Positions 1-9,337 of a stretch of 64,000 nucleotides of DNA are shown here, piece after piece. The translations under genes were made by a program, and so were the position numbers. The notes below the pieces were generated by a model. The model searched no databases. It worked only from the letters and a program-made list of their open reading frames with translations, and was not told the DNA's origin. Positions within the stretch are counted from its first letter, which is position 1, and each line of letters begins with the position of its first letter. The DNA comes from Flavobacterium psychrotrophum (GTDB lineage: Bacteria; Bacteroidota; Bacteroidia; Flavobacteriales; Flavobacteriaceae): contig NZ_CP031557.1 of the NCBI RefSeq assembly GCF_003403075.1, forward strand, positions 4,278,001-4,342,000, in the 5' to 3' direction.

Positions 1-1055
1 GTGTTTTTGTACTTACACACAATACGGTCTTTAAAAAATGTAGTACCCGTTAAAAGCTGGTTTTGGTACTGAGATATGAGTATGGTACGCTCTTCGGGCT
101 TATCGGGGTCAAAACTGCGCACATCTCCCCAGTTAGATTCTTTAGATGAGTAATATACACGCCCGTTTGTATAACCGGACAGGTCAAAATCAGGCGGTAC
201 ATTATCAAGAAATTTCTTTAGCTCGAAAGTTTCTTGAGTAAGGTCTGCATAATACACATCTACATGGCTTTCGTTTTTGTTTGCTACTTCCAGAAACAGG
301 CGTTTACCGTCCTGGCTGGTGAAGTAGTAGGTTTGTCCGTTTATTTTACTGGCATCAAAAACCATTTCGTCCTTAAGCACATCGGTACCCAGGCGGTGGT
401 AAAATACCTGAAAGGTAGAATCTACTGCAAACTGCGATGCATTGATGTTCTTGTTGTAAAAAACACCTTCATCGCCCTTCCAGGCCATACCGCCAAATTT
501 TGCATTAATTATTACCTCGTCGATCTTTTTACCTGCAAGTGTTGTAAACCTTATCTCGTGCCTGTCGCTGCCGTTTATCATTAGCTTATAGGCAAGCATC
601 TTTGAATTTACCGATGGCTCATAGTCTATAACCGTAACCGTTTTTCCGCTGTAAACGTAATTAGGGTCTACCAGTTTTATGTAATTACCATCGAGTTTCT
701 TTTTATAGCATAGTACAGCTCCCTGGTCCAGCTTGTCCTGAAAATAAACATTTGCATAATAGCTAGCCCTCTTTTTGTTAGGGATGCTATAAGCCGTCTG
801 GCTCTGGTATTTTTGTAAAGTGGGCAGCGGGTAAATACTTTTTATTAAGTTGCCCTGATGACTTTCGGTAACTTTATTCTGGGCATTTATCCAGTTTACA
901 ACCTCGGGGCTGCGCATATCTTCCAGCCAGGTATAATCGTCTGTGTATGTTTTGCCGTGTTTGGTAATTTTTTGAGGTGTTTTTTTAGTTGACGGAAAAT
1001 TCTGGGCTACAGCAATAAAAGGCAACAAAAGTGCCAGTAGTAGTATTGGTTTCAT
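1..1055 (-). CDS. Prolyl oligopeptidase family serine peptidase (S9), N-terminal part, cut by window edge
   Basis: The minus strand reads open from an ATG at 1055 to the window edge, giving about 351 residues. It begins with a signal peptide (MKPILLLALLLPFIAVAQ), so export to the periplasm is expected. The next residues (KITKHGKTYTDDYTWLEDM) match the opening of S9A prolyl oligopeptidases, where a substrate-gating beta-propeller precedes the alpha/beta-hydrolase domain. Only the propeller is inside the window; the catalytic Ser-Asp-His triad lies beyond position 1 and cannot be checked. The family cleaves short proline-containing peptides. A -7 box lies 21 bases upstream. The gene is probably transcribed alone, because the neighbouring gene ends at its own terminator. 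Confidence 0.8.
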   Translation of the reverse strand, partial: MKPILLLALLLPFIAVAQNFPSTKKTPQKITKHGKTYTDDYTWLEDMRSPEVVNWINAQNKVTESHQGNLIKSIYPLPTLQKYQSQTAYSIPNKKRASYYANVYFQDKLDQGAVLCYKKKLDGNYIKLVDPNYVYSGKTVTVIDYEPSVNSKMLAYKLMINGSDRHEIRFTTLAGKKIDEVIINAKFGGMAWKGDEGVFYNKNINASQFAVDSTFQVFYHRLGTDVLKDEMVFDASKINGQTYYFTSQDGKRLFLEVANKNESHVDVYYADLTQETFELKKFLDNVPPDFDLSGYTNGRVYYSSKESNWGDVRSFDPDKPEERTILISQYQNQLLTGTTFFKDRIVCKYKN

Positions 1056-1075
1056 TTGGTTAGTTAATTATGGCG

Positions 1076-1083
1076 CAAAAGTA
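1076..1083 (-). promoter_or_regulatory. -7 promoter box (TACTTTTG) of the prolyl oligopeptidase gene
   Basis: On the minus strand the octamer TACTTTTG matches the Bacteroidota -7 consensus TANNTTTG exactly and sits 20 bases before the ATG at 1055. No well-spaced -33 TTTG was found. Confidence 0.5.
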
Positions 1084-1124
1084 CTGTAAAGTTGGCAAAC
1101 CTGCATTAAGCAAGGGTTAATACC

Positions 1125-1160
1125 AAAAAAGAAAGGGCTACCCAACCGGGTAGCCCTTTT
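1125..1160 (-). terminator. Rho-independent terminator of the large T9SS protein gene
   Basis: A perfect 12-bp stem (1132-1143 pairing with 1148-1159) encloses the loop AACC. On the minus strand it is followed by a run of six T (1125-1130). It lies 20 bases after the stop of the gene at 1181-7084. Confidence 0.85.
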
Positions 1161-1180
1161 ATAAGAAGCAAGCTGTATGC

Positions 1181-4100
1181 TTAGTTTTTTACAACTTTTA
1201 TAGTACCAGATTTGCTTCCGGCTGTAACCTGTAGCAGGTATGTTCCGGCAGCAAGGCTGCTTACATTAAGCTGGGCATTAGTACCGTTAGCTTTTTGCTC
1301 CATTACTTTTTGGCCAAGAAGGTTATTAAGCACCAAGTGCGTAATGTTTTCGTTAGCAGTAATGTTTAGTACGTTGTTTGCAGGGTTAGGGTAAACCACA
1401 AGCGATTTAATGCCAAACTGATCTGTATTTGCAGTAAGGTTAGCTATGACAGCTGTGTAGTCGCTTGTACAAGTACCTACAGTTTGTGCTACATAATAAG
1501 TAACACCGTCTGCAAGTGCAGTTGTAGTTTCTACAGCAACATATTCGCCATCAGTAAGTACATACCAGGTAGCAGTAGCGCCGGCGGCAAGTGTTACATC
1601 AAGGTTAGCAATAGTTTCGCCTTCTGTAAATGATTGCTCTCCAAGAGCTTCTGGAGCATCAGGAGTTGCGTTTACAGTAACGGTAACTGCTGTTGTAGCA
1701 CTGGTACATGTAGCTGCAACCTGTGCAACATAGTAAGTACCTGTTTCAAGTACTGTAGCTGCACTTAGCGGCGTAGTACCATCTGCATCTGTATACCAAA
1801 CAAGGTTTGTACCTGTTGCAGTAAGCTCTGCAGCGGTAGCGCCAGAACAGAATGCCTGAGCCTCAGCTGTAGGAGCAGCAGGTATAGGGTTTACTGTAAT
1901 TGCTACAGTAGTAACAACGCTGGTACAAGTACCTAGTGTTTGTGTTACATAGTAGTTTCCTGTTTCAAGAACAGCAGTTTCGCTTAGCGCGGCACCACCT
2001 TGTGTAGCAGACCATGTAAGTGTAGCACCGTCCTGAGCTGTAACATCAATGTCAGCAACAGTTGCGCCCTGACAGAAAGTTTGTGTAGCAGCTACCGGAG
2101 CAGCAGGTGTAGCGTTAACAGTTACAGAAACAAGAGTAGCAGTACTTGTACAGCCATTCAAAGTTTGTGTTACATAATAAGTACCTCCGGCTAGTGTAGC
2201 GGTAGCAGCAAGAGCTTCGCCACCCGCTGTAGCAGACCATGTAAAGGTAGCGCCAGTAGCGCCTGTTACCACAAGTTGTGCAACCGTAGCGCCAGAACAA
2301 AATGCCTGGGCAGCAGCTGTAGGAGCATCAGGAACAGCGTTTATAGTTACGGCTACCGTAGCAGCAGCACTTGTACAACCGTTTAGTGTTTGTGTTACAT
2401 AATAGTTACCTGCTGTAAGTGCTGCAGTAGCCTCAAGAGCTGTGCCACCCACTGTAGCATACCATGTAAGTGTAGCACCTTCAAGCGCAGTAGCAGTAAG
2501 CTGTGCAGCAGTAGCGCTTCCGCAGAATGTAAGCGGAGCAACAACCGGAAGGGCAACCGTATTTACAGTTACTGCAACAGATGTTCTTGTACTTTCGCAA
2601 GTACCTACTGTTTGAGATACAAAGTAAAGGCCAGCAGTTACCGTTGCAGTAGCTGCAAGCGGTGTAGTTGAGGCAGCACTTGCATACCATGTAAATGTAG
2701 CACCTGTAACACCTGTAACTGTAAGGCCGGCAACAGTTGTTGCAGCACATACCGCTTGAGCCGCAGCTGTAGGAGCCGCAGGAGTAGTACATGTAGTAGT
2801 AAAGGTACCGTTTACAGGAGCAGATGTACACGCACTGTTTATAGCTGTAGCGCTATAGTAGTAAGTGGTAGATGCCTGAAGTCCTGTAAGAGCTAAGCTT
2901 GTAGTTGCAGATGTAAATGGCGAACCAGCTACAGGAACAGTCATTGCCTCATCTGTATACAGCGATAGGCTGAAAGATGTAGCGGCACTACTGCCCGCAA
3001 GTAAGCCAAATGTTATGCTTGCGCCATTTGCAGAAGCAAAAGGGAATGCAGAGTTAAGTACCGGACACTCATCTATAACTTTACCAGATACGGCAAAGAT
3101 GTTTGGTACCGGCTCTGTAGCGCCTGTAGATGTTTTAGTAATTGTTATTGATGCAACCAGTTTTGTCTGGTTAGCTTCAAGTATTGGCAGGGTTACATAG
3201 AATACTTTAGAGTTACCCGTTTCTATATTACCATTTGTATCTGCCCTGTTTACACGGCCAATGTTTGAAATAAGTGCAGGCTGTGCTGCTGTACCGGCAT
3301 TGTACCAGTCGATAAGCGAGAAGCTTGTTGCAGCCTGGCTTGTACCATCCTGGAAGTTTACTACCGCAGATATGGTAGACGCGCCACTACCCGATGTAAG
3401 GGCAAGGTAAAGGTTACTTAGTTTTACAGGTTGTGTAAGTGTAAGTGTACCCGACTGGTTTTGTGCTGGAAGCCTTAGTGAGTTGTTTCCTGTATAATCA
3501 GGGAAGATAAACTGCATGCCCGCAAGGCCTGTATCTGCAAGTATTCTGTTTACAGGTAAGCCAACAGTAGCAACAGTGCCACTTACTCTTTCATAATTAA
3601 GAGACTGGTAAGCATTGTTTACTGCATCTACAGCATTTGTTGTAGAAAGGTTTGCAATGCCTGTACCGTTAGCAATAACGTCTGCATTATAACCTGTAAC
3701 GTCTATTGGTGTAAAGCCACTTTGTGTAGTAAAGCTTGCAAGTGCGCTCCACGCGTCATCATAACAATCTGTAGTTACTGCTTTAACGCGGTACCAGTAG
3801 GTAGTAGCTATTGTAAGGCCTGTAAGGGCATAGCTGTTTGTAGGAGATGTATATGTGTTAAGTAATGTATTCATGGCCTCATCAGTATATACCTGAACGG
3901 TATATGTAGCAGCGCTGCCATTATTACCTACAACATTTGTAAAATTAAGGTTTGCACTATAGTTGCCTATGTTACTTGCACCAGAGTTAATGGTAGCAAT
4001 TGCGCAGGTAGAAGAATCTGCCGCTGCAACAGGGCTGTACATAGGGCCAAAACAAGTAAGGCCACCATCGTTATATGCAAATGCATAATAGTAGTAGTGA

Positions 4101-7084
4101 GAGTTAGCTGCAAGGAAATGGGTTGTTGTAAGGGTAGTACCGTTTACAACTACACGTCCGCCGCCAAAATCAGTACCTACAGCATAGCTGGCACCGTTTA
4201 CCGGAGTGGCGCTAAGTGTAGCATCTGTACTGCGGATGATAAGATATTTAGTAATATCAATAGCATTTGCAGGAGGTGTAACTGTTGCAGTTATTTCGCT
4301 CGATGTAATGCCGCTAAGGGCAAGTACCGGCGCATCCGGCGTAGTACAGTTTGCAGGTTGTTCTGCAACGGTAACTGTATAATCTTCAGTTTCTGAATAA
4401 TAAAGCTCGCCACATGGAGCCAGTGTGTAGCCACTATAATAAGTAGTCCTGATACGAAGCCTGTAGCTGCCAAGAGGTGTACCTGCAGGTATTGCTATAG
4501 CACCAGTATGTACTGATGGCCCGTTTGCAAGAACCGCAACGGTTTCGCCGGCATCGGTAAAGCTAAGGTTGTTATTCCAGTCAACATAAATTTCTGATTT
4601 TGCAAGTGTGCTTGATTTAGTAAGGCTAAAATCAAAACTTGTACCTGCAGCTTTACTAACAACCATAGCAGTATAATCAGTATAACTGTTTGCGGTTGTA
4701 GTATTTGCTATGTTACTGTAACCACCTGTTGTAGTAAAGTTAGAAACACTGTAGAATGTAGATGTACCTGTAGGTGTACAGTATTGTATAGTTGTAGAAC
4801 CTGTTACAAAAGCAGACTCACAAGCAGTAGTTACGGCTTTAGCCCTAAAGTAATATGTGTTGCCAAAGGTAAGGCCGCTTACTAACTGAGATGTGGTTGT
4901 AAGGCCTGTAAACGGAGAGCCTGTTACAGGAGATGTAAAATCTGCATTATTATATACCTCAAGCGTGTAAGTAGGGGCATCGCCGTCGCCTACAGAAAGT
5001 GTTGTCCAGCTTACGGTAATACCAGTAGCAGATGCTGTAGCACCTGTAACAGCATTCATTACCGGGCAGCTTCCTACCACCTGACCTGATACTGCAAACA
5101 CGTTAGGTATTTTTGCAGTTGCAGTAGCACCTGTTGCAGTACTGTTTTTAATGGTAAGGCTGGTAACGTTTTTAGACTGGTTAGCAGCAGATACCGGTAC
5201 AGTGATCTGGAAGATTTTTGAAGCGCCGGTTTCTGGCGTTGTACCTGTTCTTGATACACGGCCTATACCGCTAACAAGAGCAGGCTGTGCAGTTGTAGGA
5301 GTACCAAACCAGTCTAAGATAGATATGTTAGATACGGTTTCGTTAGTGTCATCGGCAAAGTTTACCTGTACATCTATTGCAGATGCGGTACTGCCCGATG
5401 TTACTGCAAGATATACATTACTAAGCTTAAGCGGCTGGCTAAGTGTAAGGGTACCTGTAGTATTTTGCAGGGCAAGCCTTAGACTGTTGTTGCCGGCATA
5501 GTCCTGAAGTATGAACTTAAGGTCTGCATTAGTACCATTAGTAAGTATCCTGTTTACAGGAAGCCCCACAGTAGCTGCCGCCGCAGTAGCATTAAACTTA
5601 TAATCACGGCTTATGTAAGCATAGTTACCACCGTCTACGTCGTTATCAGTGCTAAGGCCAGGAAGCCCTGTTCCGTTAGCAATTACGTCAAAGTTAAAAC
5701 CTGTTACACTTATAGGTGTATAGTTACTTTGGGCAACAAAGCTGCCGGTAGCATAAGTAGCGTCAGAACAAGCGCCTGTTGTACTGCCCTGTATGCGGAA
5801 GTAGTATGTAGTACCATTAACAAGGCCTGTAACATTCTGGCTTGTGTTTGCTGTAGTATAGGTAGTGCCTACCTGTGTAGTATAAGCAGCATCGCTGTAC
5901 ACTCCTACAGTGTAAGTGGCAGTGTTACCACCGGCACCTGCTATAGAAGACCAGTTTAATGTAGCCGTTGTAGATGTAATGTTGCTAACCCCTATAGTAA
6001 CCGGGAATGTAGAACATGTAGTAGTATCTGCACTAACAGCAGTTGCACTATAGGCAGGGCCTAAACATGTAAAAGTGCTGTCGTAGTTATAAGCATATGC
6101 AAAATAGTAGTAGTGCGAGTTAGGGTTTACAGCAGTATCAGTAAACGTAAGTGAAGCACCCGAAGCCACTACTGTACCACCGCCAAGGGCAGCACCTGCA
6201 AGATATTGTACATTAGCAACAGGCTGTTCTGTTAGTGTTGCAGCTGTGCTTCTCACTATAAGATATCCGCCTGTAGGGGCAGTAGCCGATGCTGTAACAG
6301 TACCGGTTACCGATGTAGAAGTAACACCCGAAAGTGCTACCGATGTTGCAGCATCTGCCGCAGCACACGCCGCAGGCAGTGCAGTAAGGCTTAGCTGTAT
6401 GTTTGGCCTGTTATACGTCCTGGTAAGTGTAGAAGACCATGGAGTGCTATCGTTTTGATAGTAGCTGGCTCTGTAATTAGTTGATGTTGAGGTATACGCA
6501 TAATTAGGCGCAACAGCCGCAGAACTTGTCCATTGCTGGAAACCTTTAACTACAAGTATAGAAAGGTTAGCAGCGGTGCTTGGATAAATAAACGGTGTTG
6601 TAAGTGTTACCGTTTGCCATGCCGGAGCCGCAGTGTTAGTATAAGATCCGCTATATACCTGCGTGTATCCTGTAAGGCTTGAAGAAGTACCTACCGTAGT
6701 TTCGTTTGTACTTTTCATATAAATAGTAACCGCTTCTATAGGGTCGTTGTTTGTACCCGATAGCTTATTAAAGCCAATAGAAGTAATAACGCCGGCACTG
6801 CCTACCTCTGTACCAAGGTAAAGAATCTCGCTGGCAGAATTGCCATAATACCTGTTTAGTGGTGCCAGGTTTGAGCCACTGGTACCATCTCCTATTGTAA
6901 CAGGTGTTTGTGCATAAAGCGATGCTAAGCCGCTGCTAAAAAAAGCTGCCAGCATAAGCAGGCAATATGCCATGGATGTTTTTTTTGACTTGCCGGACCC
7001 AGTTTGGGTAAGTCCTGCAAAACCTCCGGAATCTGCCGTTTTTTTTTGGCAGACGCCCTGAGGGGCTGTGTAATTTTCTCTCAT
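1181..7084 (-). CDS. Large T9SS-secreted multidomain surface protein (Fn3/GEVED/Ig-like repeats, C-terminal sorting domain)
   Basis: This 1967-residue protein has an N-terminal basic stretch and hydrophobic export segment (around residues 38-58, ending LYAQ). It ends in a type A T9SS sorting domain (VVYPNPANNVLNI to GTIKVVKN, about residues 1892-1967), so secretion through the outer membrane and surface attachment are expected. In between are fibronectin-III-like segments, two copies of a roughly 220-residue module (about 450-680 and 1124-1340, both containing VIANGTG and VGLPVNRIL), a GEVED domain (about 825-905, YVDWNNN...AGE), and six Ig-like repeats of about 75 residues (about 1430-1885; YYVTQTLNGC pattern). 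The composition is Thr/Ala/Val-rich and poor in charge, as in flavobacterial adhesins. No catalytic domain was recognised. Adhesion or matrix binding is inferred. The start at 7084 is the first in-frame ATG; a later start at MAYCLL is possible. Confidence 0.85.
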   Translation of the reverse strand: MRENYTAPQGVCQKKTADSGGFAGLTQTGSGKSKKTSMAYCLLMLAAFFSSGLASLYAQTPVTIGDGTSGSNLAPLNRYYGNSASEILYLGTEVGSAGVITSIGFNKLSGTNNDPIEAVTIYMKSTNETTVGTSSSLTGYTQVYSGSYTNTAAPAWQTVTLTTPFIYPSTAANLSILVVKGFQQWTSSAAVAPNYAYTSTSTNYRASYYQNDSTPWSSTLTRTYNRPNIQLSLTALPAACAAADAATSVALSGVTSTSVTGTVTASATAPTGGYLIVRSTAATLTEQPVANVQYLAGAALGGGTVVASGASLTFTDTAVNPNSHYYYFAYAYNYDSTFTCLGPAYSATAVSADTTTCSTFPVTIGVSNITSTTATLNWSSIAGAGGNTATYTVGVYSDAAYTTQVGTTYTTANTSQNVTGLVNGTTYYFRIQGSTTGACSDATYATGSFVAQSNYTPISVTGFNFDVIANGTGLPGLSTDNDVDGGNYAYISRDYKFNATAAAATVGLPVNRILTNGTNADLKFILQDYAGNNSLRLALQNTTGTLTLSQPLKLSNVYLAVTSGSTASAIDVQVNFADDTNETVSNISILDWFGTPTTAQPALVSGIGRVSRTGTTPETGASKIFQITVPVSAANQSKNVTSLTIKNSTATGATATAKIPNVFAVSGQVVGSCPVMNAVTGATASATGITVSWTTLSVGDGDAPTYTLEVYNNADFTSPVTGSPFTGLTTTSQLVSGLTFGNTYYFRAKAVTTACESAFVTGSTTIQYCTPTGTSTFYSVSNFTTTGGYSNIANTTTANSYTDYTAMVVSKAAGTSFDFSLTKSSTLAKSEIYVDWNNNLSFTDAGETVAVLANGPSVHTGAIAIPAGTPLGSYRLRIRTTYYSGYTLAPCGELYYSETEDYTVTVAEQPANCTTPDAPVLALSGITSSEITATVTPPANAIDITKYLIIRSTDATLSATPVNGASYAVGTDFGGGRVVVNGTTLTTTHFLAANSHYYYYAFAYNDGGLTCFGPMYSPVAAADSSTCAIATINSGASNIGNYSANLNFTNVVGNNGSAATYTVQVYTDEAMNTLLNTYTSPTNSYALTGLTIATTYWYRVKAVTTDCYDDAWSALASFTTQSGFTPIDVTGYNADVIANGTGIANLSTTNAVDAVNNAYQSLNYERVSGTVATVGLPVNRILADTGLAGMQFIFPDYTGNNSLRLPAQNQSGTLTLTQPVKLSNLYLALTSGSGASTISAVVNFQDGTSQAATSFSLIDWYNAGTAAQPALISNIGRVNRADTNGNIETGNSKVFYVTLPILEANQTKLVASITITKTSTGATEPVPNIFAVSGKVIDECPVLNSAFPFASANGASITFGLLAGSSAATSFSLSLYTDEAMTVPVAGSPFTSATTSLALTGLQASTTYYYSATAINSACTSAPVNGTFTTTCTTPAAPTAAAQAVCAATTVAGLTVTGVTGATFTWYASAASTTPLAATATVTAGLYFVSQTVGTCESTRTSVAVTVNTVALPVVAPLTFCGSATAAQLTATALEGATLTWYATVGGTALEATAALTAGNYYVTQTLNGCTSAAATVAVTINAVPDAPTAAAQAFCSGATVAQLVVTGATGATFTWSATAGGEALAATATLAGGTYYVTQTLNGCTSTATLVSVTVNATPAAPVAATQTFCQGATVADIDVTAQDGATLTWSATQGGAALSETAVLETGNYYVTQTLGTCTSVVTTVAITVNPIPAAPTAEAQAFCSGATAAELTATGTNLVWYTDADGTTPLSAATVLETGTYYVAQVAATCTSATTAVTVTVNATPDAPEALGEQSFTEGETIANLDVTLAAGATATWYVLTDGEYVAVETTTALADGVTYYVAQTVGTCTSDYTAVIANLTANTDQFGIKSLVVYPNPANNVLNITANENITHLVLNNLLGQKVMEQKANGTNAQLNVSSLAAGTYLLQVTAGSKSGTIKVVKN
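1600..2790. repeat. Tandem DNA repeat encoding Ig-like modules (period about 225 bp)
   Basis: Cys-containing module starts recur at about 1850, 2075, 2300, 2520 and 2750, with a diverged copy near 1630. Nucleotide stretches such as TGTGTTACATAATAAGTACC recur nearly unchanged between units. The array lies inside the reading frame of the large surface protein and could change length by recombination without a frameshift. Confidence 0.75.
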
Positions 7085-7658
7085 GGTTTTTAATAAAATT
7101 TAATGTTTTTAAAAATAGTGCTTTTAAGGATAGGTTAACACTATTTTGTTAATATTGAAACATAGTCAATATTTGGTGTTTATAAGTGTAAAGTATTCTT
7201 TATTTTAATTAAAAAAAGAGGTTATACTTAATATTTTGTATTAAAAAAATGTTAAACACTATCTTTGGCGGCTGCTTGGTGTTTTATATAACAAATTAGA
7301 TAAAATTGTGTTTTTATATAACTTTACGGTTTAAAATATATATTTTTTCAATAAATATTGTGGTTTATTTAGTTTTTATGATAACTTATATGTTTTTACT
7401 GCTGCTTTTTGTAATGAAATTTGTTTTGTGTAAATTATTGGTTTTTAATCAATTAATTTGACGGCTTGTTGTTTTTTTAATAGCTATAATTCAATTTTTT
7501 AACAAAATATATCAAAAATTTAATTTCAGGCCAGTACGTGTTTTATTTTTGTGATATGTGTACACATTTGTGTTGCGAATGCCTGATAGTTTAGTATGTG
7601 CAGTTATTGTATGATATATTTTTAAAAAATTGTGTTAAGTATCGAATAACAAATAGGT
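7085..7658. other. Long AT-rich intergenic region upstream of the large surface-protein gene
   Basis: About 570 bases are very rich in A and T, with many T-runs and no convincing ORF, RNA gene or inverted repeat. It should hold the promoter of the gene starting at 7084, but no TANNTTTG box with a well-spaced TTTG could be chosen with confidence. Confidence 0.5.
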
Positions 7659-7685
7659 AAAAAAATACCTCCGCAAAGGGAGGTA
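7659..7685 (-). terminator. Terminator of the acyl-CoA thioesterase gene
   Basis: A 7-bp stem (TACCTCC 7666-7672 with GGAGGTA 7679-7685) is followed on the minus strand by a run of T (7659-7665). It lies 24 bases after the stop at 7710. Confidence 0.8.
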
Positions 7686-7709
7686 AAATATATCGTGAAA
7701 TTACTGAAT

Positions 7710-8219
7710 TTACATAAACAGTGCTTTCAGCTCAGTAGCATCATGCGGACTCATTTTACCTGCAAGTACCAGGCTAAGTTGTTTGCGGCGCAGTGCGGCA
7801 TCAAAACGTAGTTTTTCGATATCGGTTTGCGGTTCCAGTGGGGGTACTGCAGTAGGCTTCCCGGTTTCATCTACCGCTACAAAGGTATAAATGGCTTCGT
7901 TTGCCTTAGTGCGCACACCGCTTACACGGTCTTCCAGCCATACATCAATAAAAGTTTCCATACTCGATGTAAAGGTGCGGCTCACTTTAGCTTCTATAGT
8001 TACCACACTGCCCAGCGGAATAGCATGGTTAAAGGCTACGTGGTTTACAGATGCCGTTACTACAATGCGGCCACTGTGCCTGCGTGCGGCTATGCTTGCG
8101 GCACGGTCCATGCGGGCAAGGAGTTCGCCTCCAAAAAGATTGTTTAGCGGATTTGTTTCGCCTGGCAGTACAATGTCGGTCATTATACAAACAGAGTCAG
8201 AAGGGGATTTTGGCTGCAT
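7710..8219 (-). CDS. Acyl-CoA thioesterase, hotdog fold (YciA/BACH-like)
   Basis: This 169-residue protein has the single hotdog-domain pattern of acyl-CoA thioesterases, which hydrolyse fatty acyl-CoA to free acid and CoA in the cytoplasm. The N-terminal part contains NPLNNLFGGELLARMDRAASIAA, matching the N...GG...MD motif that carries the catalytic Asn and Asp of this family. It is followed by the strand VTASVNHVAFNHAIPLG. The C-terminal 40 residues are helical. The start at 8219 (MQPKSPSDS) is chosen because a TATCTTTG promoter box at 8238-8245 rules out the longer frame reaching back to 8279. The gene appears monocistronic between two terminators. Confidence 0.88.
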   Translation of the reverse strand: MQPKSPSDSVCIMTDIVLPGETNPLNNLFGGELLARMDRAASIAARRHSGRIVVTASVNHVAFNHAIPLGSVVTIEAKVSRTFTSSMETFIDVWLEDRVSGVRTKANEAIYTFVAVDETGKPTAVPPLEPQTDIEKLRFDAALRRKQLSLVLAGKMSPHDATELKALFM

Positions 8220-8237
8220 GTGTATTTTAATTTTGCA

Positions 8238-8245
8238 CAAAGATA
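8238..8245 (-). promoter_or_regulatory. -7 promoter box (TATCTTTG) of the thioesterase gene
   Basis: An exact TANNTTTG match on the minus strand, 18 bases before the ATG at 8219. The T-rich sequence immediately upstream is also the U-tract of the preceding gene's terminator (8262-8269), so terminator and promoter are packed together. Confidence 0.6.
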
Positions 8246-8261
8246 GCGTTAAGGCACGTGC

Positions 8262-8289
8262 AAAAAAAATCCTCCGCATTAGGGAGGAT
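8262..8289 (-). terminator. Terminator of the HU-CCDC81/SPOR gene
   Basis: Stem ATCCTCC (8269-8275) pairs with GGAGGAT (8283-8289), followed on the minus strand by eight T (8262-8269). It begins seven bases after the stop at 8296. Confidence 0.85.
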
Positions 8290-8295
8290 GTCTTT

Positions 8296-9240
8296 TTATT
8301 GCTGCTGAACCAGTATCCAGGCTTCTTTGTCGTTTGTGGCGTGAATTTCCCTCATGGTTTTCTGCGCTTCAGTATAGGTTGTAAAGCTGCCGTATACTAC
8401 AGGATACAATCCGTATTTGTTTAAAGGAAGAGAATGTGCTTTAAAGCCTTTAGATTCAAGCTCGGCTACAGCCTTGTTTGCATTAGCCTCACTTTTGTAT
8501 GCCCCTGCCACAACGTGGTAAGGCGTTACTGCCGGAGCCTCTTCTTTAAGCGGAAGCGTAACGGCAGGTAATGGGTTTTCTATAAAAAAGGTAGCTTGTT
8601 GCAGGCGTTGCTGTACTTTAGCCTGTACGGCGTTTTGCACCGCAAGCGTTTCTGCATCTATTTGTGCATCGCGGTAGTTTTTATAACTTACGCTGCCTGC
8701 GCCTAACAGCACAGCAAATACTGCGGCATACTTAAGGTAGCTGTAGCTGCGTTTCCTTTCGGGCGTAAATATAATAGGGGCTCTTTCTTCAAGCGCCTCT
8801 ACCTCGGCTTTAAGTGCTTCGCGTTTTATCGCAGAAGATACCACGGTACTAAGCCCGAATGAGCTTGTAAGATAGTTAACGGGCGCATCTGGCGTAAACA
8901 CAATGCTGCCTTCGGCGTTAAGCCCAAGCTGGCCTATGTTTTTAAGGAAAATGATGTCAAGATTGTCAAGCGTTTCTTTCCATTGCGCTACGCCCAGGGC
9001 AATTGCTGCCACGGCATCGGTATAAGAAATTTTTTCGGCTACTGCGATATGGTTCGCTAAAAGACCGTCATTATTTTTTACATTCGCGTTAAAAGAAACC
9101 ACTTTTTTTGGAGGATAGAAGGTATGCTGCGCCGCATCTAAAAATGCAGGACGAAGCTCTGTAAGGAAAGCGCCAAAACCGGGTACAGTAACACACTGGT
9201 AACGGTATAGTAAAGCGGGTAAGTGTTTTTCTATCATCAT
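8296..9240 (-). CDS. HU-CCDC81 and SPOR domain-containing membrane protein
   Basis: This protein of about 314 residues looks like the Bacteroidota proteins that join two prokaryotic CCDC81-type HU domains (about residues 1-60 and 65-135; VTVPGFGAFLTE is typical) to a single membrane segment (about 170-187) and a C-terminal SPOR domain (about 240-314, YHVVAGAYKSEANA). SPOR domains bind denuded peptidoglycan at division sites. The HU-like domains would face the cytoplasm and could contact DNA or protein, so a link between nucleoid and septum is plausible but unproven. The promoter at 9246-9275 places the transcription start within a few bases of the ATG codons at 9240/9237, implying an almost leaderless mRNA. 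It is divergent from dprA. Confidence 0.8.
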   Translation of the reverse strand: MMIEKHLPALLYRYQCVTVPGFGAFLTELRPAFLDAAQHTFYPPKKVVSFNANVKNNDGLLANHIAVAEKISYTDAVAAIALGVAQWKETLDNLDIIFLKNIGQLGLNAEGSIVFTPDAPVNYLTSSFGLSTVVSSAIKREALKAEVEALEERAPIIFTPERKRSYSYLKYAAVFAVLLGAGSVSYKNYRDAQIDAETLAVQNAVQAKVQQRLQQATFFIENPLPAVTLPLKEEAPAVTPYHVVAGAYKSEANANKAVAELESKGFKAHSLPLNKYGLYPVVYGSFTTYTEAQKTMREIHATNDKEAWILVQQQ

Positions 9241-9245
9241 AACAA

Positions 9246-9275
9246 CAAAATTAAGCATTGAGAGGGCTGTGCAAA
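9246..9275 (-). promoter_or_regulatory. Promoter of the HU-CCDC81/SPOR gene
   Basis: Minus-strand -7 box TAATTTTG (9246-9253) has a -33 TTTG at 9272-9275 with an 18-base spacer, close to the Bacteroidota consensus. The predicted start point leaves little or no 5' leader. Confidence 0.6.
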
Positions 9276-9337
9276 ATTTTATTCACAAATTTTATTAACA
9301 ATAATAAGGTGCTTTTGCACAACGGTTTACATTTTTA

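Noticed and set aside
234..584. 116-codon + strand frame at the left edge
   Set aside because: It lies inside the minus-strand prolyl oligopeptidase frame, which carries a signal peptide and family-typical residues; the + frame is Cys/Tyr-rich shadow sequence.
2000..2831. Several Cys/Ser/Tyr-rich open frames on both strands
   Set aside because: They are out-of-frame reads of the Thr/Ala-rich Ig-like repeats of the large surface protein.
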